The notes beneath the pieces are model-generated. The model did not search any database. It was not told the origin of the DNA and was given only the letters and a program-made list of their open reading frames with translations. DNA of 64,000 nt from a virus. The stretch covers positions 1-64,000 of the IMG/VR virus record IMGVR_UViG_3300010430_000018; one strand, 5' to 3'. Each line of letters starts with the position of its first letter. Position 1 is the first letter of the stretch. The translations under genes and the position numbers were made by a program. Positions 60,742-64,000 of this stretch are shown here, one piece after another.

Positions 60742-60983
60742 TATTTATATCTTAATACGTTATTATCTATAAATATGAACTCTTGTCCACATTTTTTACA
60801 TACACCTTCTTCTTCATGAGTTCTTAAAACATAACTCCTTGTACAATTTGGACATGGTGTTTCTTCTGAAGGTATAAACTCTTCAACTGAAGGGCGTGCA
60901 AGACCATGTATCATAGCATCATGTGCACCACGATACTCAGAGTTATGTCTTTCTTCCATAAATAATTCTTTCATTTTTCCCAT
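60741..60983 (-). CDS. Zinc-ribbon protein, 80 aa
   Basis: N-terminal helix (KELFMEERHNSEYRGAHDAM), then the four-cysteine ribbon CPNC...CKKC at about residues 44-65, ending IFIDNNVLRYK. Such ribbons bind nucleic acid or protein. Overlaps the upstream C2H2 gene by 13 bases. Possible transcription or replication accessory role; unproven. Confidence 0.6.
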   Translation of the reverse strand: MGKMKELFMEERHNSEYRGAHDAMIHGLARPSVEEFIPSEETPCPNCTRSYVLRTHEEEGVCKKCGQEFIFIDNNVLRYK

Positions 60984-61123
60984 TGTGTTGTTTTTTTAAT
61001 GTATTCTTGTTTATTTTCTGCTTCATACCACTCATCTAAATGTTTATCAAAATGCCATCTATAATCTAAACCTGAACAAAAGGTTTCAGAACATCTACTA
61101 CATTTAATGATTGGTTTACACAT
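60971..61123 (-). CDS. 50-aa C2H2 zinc-finger-like protein
   Basis: MCKPIIKCSRCSETFCSGLD then YRWHFDKHLDEWYEAENKQE. Cys8, Cys11, His24 and His28 have exact C-x2-C-x12-H-x3-H spacing of a classical C2H2 finger. ATG overlaps the helicase stop (TAATG). Such fingers are uncommon in phages; DNA or protein binding is possible. Confidence 0.6.
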   Translation of the reverse strand: MCKPIIKCSRCSETFCSGLDYRWHFDKHLDEWYEAENKQEYIKKTTQWEK

Positions 61124-62241
61124 TACTTTTTTAATGGATTATAATATAAAACTTTAGATTGATCAAAATCTTGAATTGCATTATTTACCCATGTTTCATC
61201 TTGTGTATTCTTGTAACACAGTATATGACATGTTGCTGTCTCAGTTGGATTAAGTCTTAATAATCTACCAATTCTTTGTGCAGTCTTACGTTCATTACCA
61301 TATGCATGCATAATAATACCTGCTTTAAGCTTAGGAATTGTAACACCTTCTGATAATTGTAACACGCATGATAGTTTATCAATCCTGCCATCAGAGAACA
61401 ACTCAAGGTTTTCCTCTGATTTTGGATTTTTAGAATGATAACTATGTTTACATATTCTGTCTGCTTGTTTTTGAGTATTAGCAAATATAATACACTTTGT
61501 ATTTATATTTTTTATTATACTCTTAACATAGCTCTCTTTACTTGTATAATCCATTATAGCACGCATTCTCATAATTCTACCAAATTGAATTTGCTTAGAT
61601 GTTTCTGCGTCTTGTAATCTGGATGTTGCATAGTTATAATCCTTTCTTTCAGATGTATACCAAAAACCACCTTTTTTATTTTTTTTCTTTAATGTAGGTA
61701 ATTTTGATAGTTCTAACTCATGAATGATTATTTTGTAATCATTTAATATGTTTGAGTCAGTTGCATCATCTACTTCAAATGTATATTTGATTGGACAATA
61801 CTTCTGAACAAGTTTTCCTTTTTCAGATTCTTTATCTCTAGGTGGTGTACCAGTTAATCCTAATATTTTACCTTTGAATTGAGATAAAAAAGCTTCATGT
61901 GATTCTTTTAAACTATGCCACTCATCTAAATAAACTATATCATAATCATTTGGATTTTGTTTATTAAGTGATAAGTAAGTTGTAAAAGTAATATGATCTT
62001 CAAGAATATTATTATTCATTTTATCTAATTCATCATACCAAGACTTCATTACAGACTTTTTTGGTACGGCTACTAATACTTTTATAAATGGATTAAAGTT
62101 TGCTAATAAGTGTTGTATAGCAATTCTTGTTTTGCCTACACCCATAGATATACCTAAGCCACATCTTCTATGTTGTGATGCTATTGTCAATGCATCCGCT
62201 TGTACTATGTCCCTATGACTAATTTCCATACTTGATGCCAT
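61123..62241 (-). CDS. Superfamily 2 helicase
   Basis: 372 aa from ATG 62241 (an alternative GTG upstream adds residues overlapping the next micro-gene more). Walker A SMGVGKT at 32-38, motif II DEWH at 106-109, motif III LTGTPPR, motif VI QRIGRLLRL at about 330. These are the SF2 helicase motifs (UvsW/DEXD-like). Likely branch migration or fork repair during phage replication. Confidence 0.8.
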   Translation of the reverse strand: MASSMEISHRDIVQADALTIASQHRRCGLGISMGVGKTRIAIQHLLANFNPFIKVLVAVPKKSVMKSWYDELDKMNNNILEDHITFTTYLSLNKQNPNDYDIVYLDEWHSLKESHEAFLSQFKGKILGLTGTPPRDKESEKGKLVQKYCPIKYTFEVDDATDSNILNDYKIIIHELELSKLPTLKKKNKKGGFWYTSERKDYNYATSRLQDAETSKQIQFGRIMRMRAIMDYTSKESYVKSIIKNINTKCIIFANTQKQADRICKHSYHSKNPKSEENLELFSDGRIDKLSCVLQLSEGVTIPKLKAGIIMHAYGNERKTAQRIGRLLRLNPTETATCHILCYKNTQDETWVNNAIQDFDQSKVLYYNPLKK

Positions 62242-62315
62242 AATAATATTGTTATTGATGCTATAACGCACCACGTTATCATTTTAATTAATCTATTTTT
62301 TTCCCATTCATCCAT
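62205..62315 (-). CDS. 36-aa membrane micro-protein overlapping the helicase start
   Basis: MDEWEKNRLIKMITWCVIAS then ITILLWHQVWKLVIGT, one membrane helix. It starts 2 bases after the preceding gene and overlaps the helicase start by 37 bases, so translation of the two may be coupled. Evidence is position and composition. Confidence 0.45.
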   Translation of the reverse strand: MDEWEKNRLIKMITWCVIASITILLWHQVWKLVIGT

Positions 62316-62317
62316 AA

Positions 62318-62506
62318 CTAAAAATTTAATAAAAATAATCTACGTTGATATTTTCTTATTAGTAATGTATTATTTTTGATGCTTCTATTATGACCTTTAT
62401 CTTTAAAGTCTTCCATTGATGCTTCAAATGTTTTATTTAATGTATCATATTTTAAATTATATAGATACTTTCTTACGTATTGAATATGTTTTTTCTTTCT
62501 TCTCAT
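62318..62506 (-). CDS. Small basic protein, 62 aa
   Basis: MRRKKKHIQYVRKYLYNLKY and on, highly basic and helical, probably nucleic-acid binding. Lies 4 bases after the HNH gene. No motif recognised. Confidence 0.5.
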   Translation of the reverse strand: MRRKKKHIQYVRKYLYNLKYDTLNKTFEASMEDFKDKGHNRSIKNNTLLIRKYQRRLFLLNF

Positions 62507-62510
62507 AATT

Positions 62511-62753
62511 TTAGTGTCTTGATTGTGAAAATCCTAACTCATAAGCTTCTTGTGGGTGTGTTTCTATCCATGTGTGACAGTTTCTACAAACTGGTAACCA
62601 TGTAGATTCATCAAGATGATATTCTCCACGTCCTTTCTTATGATGAACTTCTGTAGCATGCAAAGAACACTTATGGATCTTTGCATGACAGATGTTGTGG
62701 TCAGATAAATACTTTCTACGCTGTTTAGAATAGGCAGTATTTATTTTAGCCAT
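62511..62753 (-). CDS. HNH endonuclease-like protein
   Basis: 80 aa from ATG 62753, one base after the upstream stop; another Met at 62780 would overlap. The HNH core TEVHHKKGRG, then TWLPVCRNCHTWIE, has the histidine-asparagine-histidine and CxxC zinc features expected. Free-standing HNH proteins in phages are nickases, packaging-associated nucleases or homing endonucleases; here it is inside the replication block, not near terminase. Confidence 0.7.
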   Translation of the reverse strand: MAKINTAYSKQRRKYLSDHNICHAKIHKCSLHATEVHHKKGRGEYHLDESTWLPVCRNCHTWIETHPQEAYELGFSQSRH

Positions 62754-62754
62754 T

Positions 62755-63297
62755 TTACTTGATACTTTTTTGATGCTCATTTGGACTTAATGTAAAATAA
62801 TTTTTAGGTAATAAACCTATAGATAAAAATTTAAGAACTACATCTTCATAGGTTATACCTAAATCTTTAAATGTAAATGTATTTTTAAAGTCATCTAATA
62901 TTTCATCAGCAGGTATACTTACTATATACTGTGCTGTAGGAGAACTTTTAAAAGTTTTACTAAGATAAGCATTTACTTTTTTATTACAAAGAGTTTGTTT
63001 CCAAGCATTTATCTCTCTTTGTCCTCTTCTCCATACTTTACTTATACGTCTTTTTTTATCCCAATGAAGCTTTTTAACTTCTTCAGGTTTATAAACTTTT
63101 AAACCGTGGAGTACACGTTTAAACAAAAAATGTTGATAAGGATTAAGTTTATTGTATTGAAATGAGTTTATTATTGATGGAGGATGCAATTGATACTCCG
63201 TTAATAAGCCTAAATATTGATACCTTTCTATGCGTTTGCTTAGTTTTATCTGATCTTTATTAAGTTTTAGTTTTGATATTTGTTCTTGAGATAGCAT
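62755..63297 (-). CDS. Basic protein of unknown function, 180 aa
   Basis: MLSQEQISKLKLNKDQIKLS and on, rich in Lys, Tyr and Leu with many aromatic helices (YQYLGLLTEYQLHPPSIINS, RVLHGLKVYKPEEVKKLHWD). C-terminal half has a DDFKNTFTFKDLGITYEDVV helix pair. DNA-binding is possible from charge. No family recognised. Upstream gap holds a conserved-looking hairpin. Confidence 0.55.
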   Translation of the reverse strand: MLSQEQISKLKLNKDQIKLSKRIERYQYLGLLTEYQLHPPSIINSFQYNKLNPYQHFLFKRVLHGLKVYKPEEVKKLHWDKKRRISKVWRRGQREINAWKQTLCNKKVNAYLSKTFKSSPTAQYIVSIPADEILDDFKNTFTFKDLGITYEDVVLKFLSIGLLPKNYFTLSPNEHQKSIK

Positions 63298-63346
63298 ACA
63301 TGTTTATTTAATGATTAAGTAATTAAGTGATATATATAAATGTCCA

Positions 63347-63382
63347 GGAGTAGCTTGTGGCAACGATTCCACTTACTACTCC
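63347..63382. other. Long imperfect hairpin in the 110-base gap
   Basis: GGAGTAG (63347-63353) pairs with CTACTCC (63376-63382), with an inner GTGG/CCAC stem (63357-63360, 63369-63372). No T-run follows on either strand. Possible regulatory or processing RNA structure between two leftward genes. Confidence 0.4.
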
Positions 63383-63407
63383 CTTTCATTTCTTAGAAAA
63401 CTAACGT

Positions 63408-63983
63408 TTATAGTTCAAATGTTTCTTCTTCAAGAACATCTTCTGTTTCTTCTACTTCACTTACTACTTCTTCATCTACTACTTCTTGATCATTTGCATC
63501 ATCATCTCCTTCTAAACCAAATGCTTCAGCGGGAGTTACTGTAGTTTTAACTGCATTAGTATTCATACCATTGGCTTCACGGATTGCATCTCCATTAGTA
63601 TGAGCAATTAATACATCCTCAGCTGTAGCATCAGCTACAAAGAATGTTTTCCTATAAATAGGTTCACCTTCTACTGCACAGATAATTCCTGTTTCTCCAG
63701 CCATTTTTAGATCTCTATCTGGATCATTGTTACTAAATGGTGTAAGAGATTCTTTTACAATTATCTTACCAGTAAGCGGTGTGTTAACGTTTAGTTGTAA
63801 ATTCTGTAAATCATCCATTTTACCATGTAATAATGTTGATCTATTTGAACTTTTAACCCATCCGGTATTTCCAAAAACTACTCTTTGTTGTTCTAATCTA
63901 ATGTGACCGAATTCTGCGTTTTTACTTGATTGACGGATGATATTACCCATATCATCAGCCACAATGTTGACTTTGTTTTGCAT
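63408..63983 (-). CDS. Acidic-tailed phage protein, possible SSB-like
   Basis: 191 aa. Beta-rich body (GHIRLEQQRVVFGNTGWVKS, LTGKIIVKESLTPFSNNDPD, EPIYRKTFFVADATAEDVLI) and a very acidic C-terminus ending EEETFEL, reminiscent of SSB or T7 gp2.5-type tails. Its sequence pattern resembles uncharacterised proteins of Bacteroidota phages. It is the most upstream leftward gene seen and may begin an early operon that continues beyond the window. SSB role is inference. Confidence 0.5.
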   Translation of the reverse strand: MQNKVNIVADDMGNIIRQSSKNAEFGHIRLEQQRVVFGNTGWVKSSNRSTLLHGKMDDLQNLQLNVNTPLTGKIIVKESLTPFSNNDPDRDLKMAGETGIICAVEGEPIYRKTFFVADATAEDVLIAHTNGDAIREANGMNTNAVKTTVTPAEAFGLEGDDDANDQEVVDEEVVSEVEETEDVLEEETFEL

Positions 63984-64000
63984 TTTTAATAAAATTTAGT

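Noticed and set aside
60462-60755. 97-codon rightward frame rich in Leu and His
   Set aside because: It is antisense to well-coupled leftward micro-genes at 60478-60741 and 60336-60485 and has repetitive low-complexity composition.
1-64000. tRNA genes, CRISPR arrays, insertion sequences and integrase/att sites
   Set aside because: No T-loop-like GGTTCGA pattern outside coding regions, no regularly spaced repeats, no transposase or integrase motifs and no inverted-repeat-bounded elements were seen.

Overview
The window is a 64-kb, AT-rich piece of a tailed dsDNA phage genome that almost certainly infects a Bacteroidota host (Flavobacteriia-like). Support for this: there is no Shine-Dalgarno pattern in front of most starts; a few promoters look like the Bacteroidota type (TTTG, then TAnnTTTG); and the proteins resemble families known from crAss-like phages (Crassvirales) and related marine Bacteroidota phages. 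No integrase, tRNA, CRISPR array or insertion sequence was seen. Terminase, portal and major capsid genes are not in the window and probably lie to the left of position 1.

Layout. (1) 1-29042, rightward: a late block of virion proteins. It holds a cut-off gene, a 1007-aa protein with a C-terminal NlpC/P60-like peptidase, a 971-aa and a 1084-aa virion protein, a 4517-aa giant carrying an HExxH metallopeptidase motif and a crAss-like RNA-polymerase signature (DFDID), and an 1890-aa protein with a RecB-like PD-(D/E)XK nuclease. These are probably packaged and injected cargo. (2) 29138-31210, rightward: an envelope cassette with a secreted beta-barrel-like protein, a membrane-anchored coiled coil, a secreted thioredoxin-like protein without CxxC, and a tiny zinc ribbon. 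(3) 31189-34475, leftward: a small membrane protein, class Ia ribonucleotide reductase (nrdA, nrdB) and a small ORF. (4) 34619-41456, rightward: small basic and structural proteins, a holin, a 28-aa CDGSH iron-sulfur-like peptide, a decoration-like protein and a 1124-aa tail fibre or adhesin. (5) 41482-63983, almost all leftward: the replication, recombination and nucleotide block.

In the leftward block the order of transcription is: acidic-tailed protein, HNH, SF2 helicase, a chain of overlapping micro-genes, NinB-like protein, uracil-DNA glycosylase, DnaA domain IV-like protein, possible helicase loader, DnaB-like helicase, Sak4-like recombinase with an SSB-like partner, DnaG-like primase, RusA resolvase, a VWA-metallopeptidase plus MoxR-type AAA pair with two unknown proteins, RecB-like exonuclease, family B DNA polymerase, SET-domain protein, DUF3820, DUF932, and a dGTP-diphosphohydrolase N-domain protein. 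Together these look like a self-sufficient replisome supported by dNTP synthesis. A virion RNA polymerase would start early transcription.

The least explained parts are the envelope cassette, the VWA/MoxR cluster, the repeated Q-x-G-[GN] motifs in virion proteins (possible cleavage sites), the CDGSH micro-protein, and a palindrome (TTTAGTACTAAA) placed identically at codons 2-5 of the SSB-like and primase genes. Family names come from motif recognition by eye; no database search was run.
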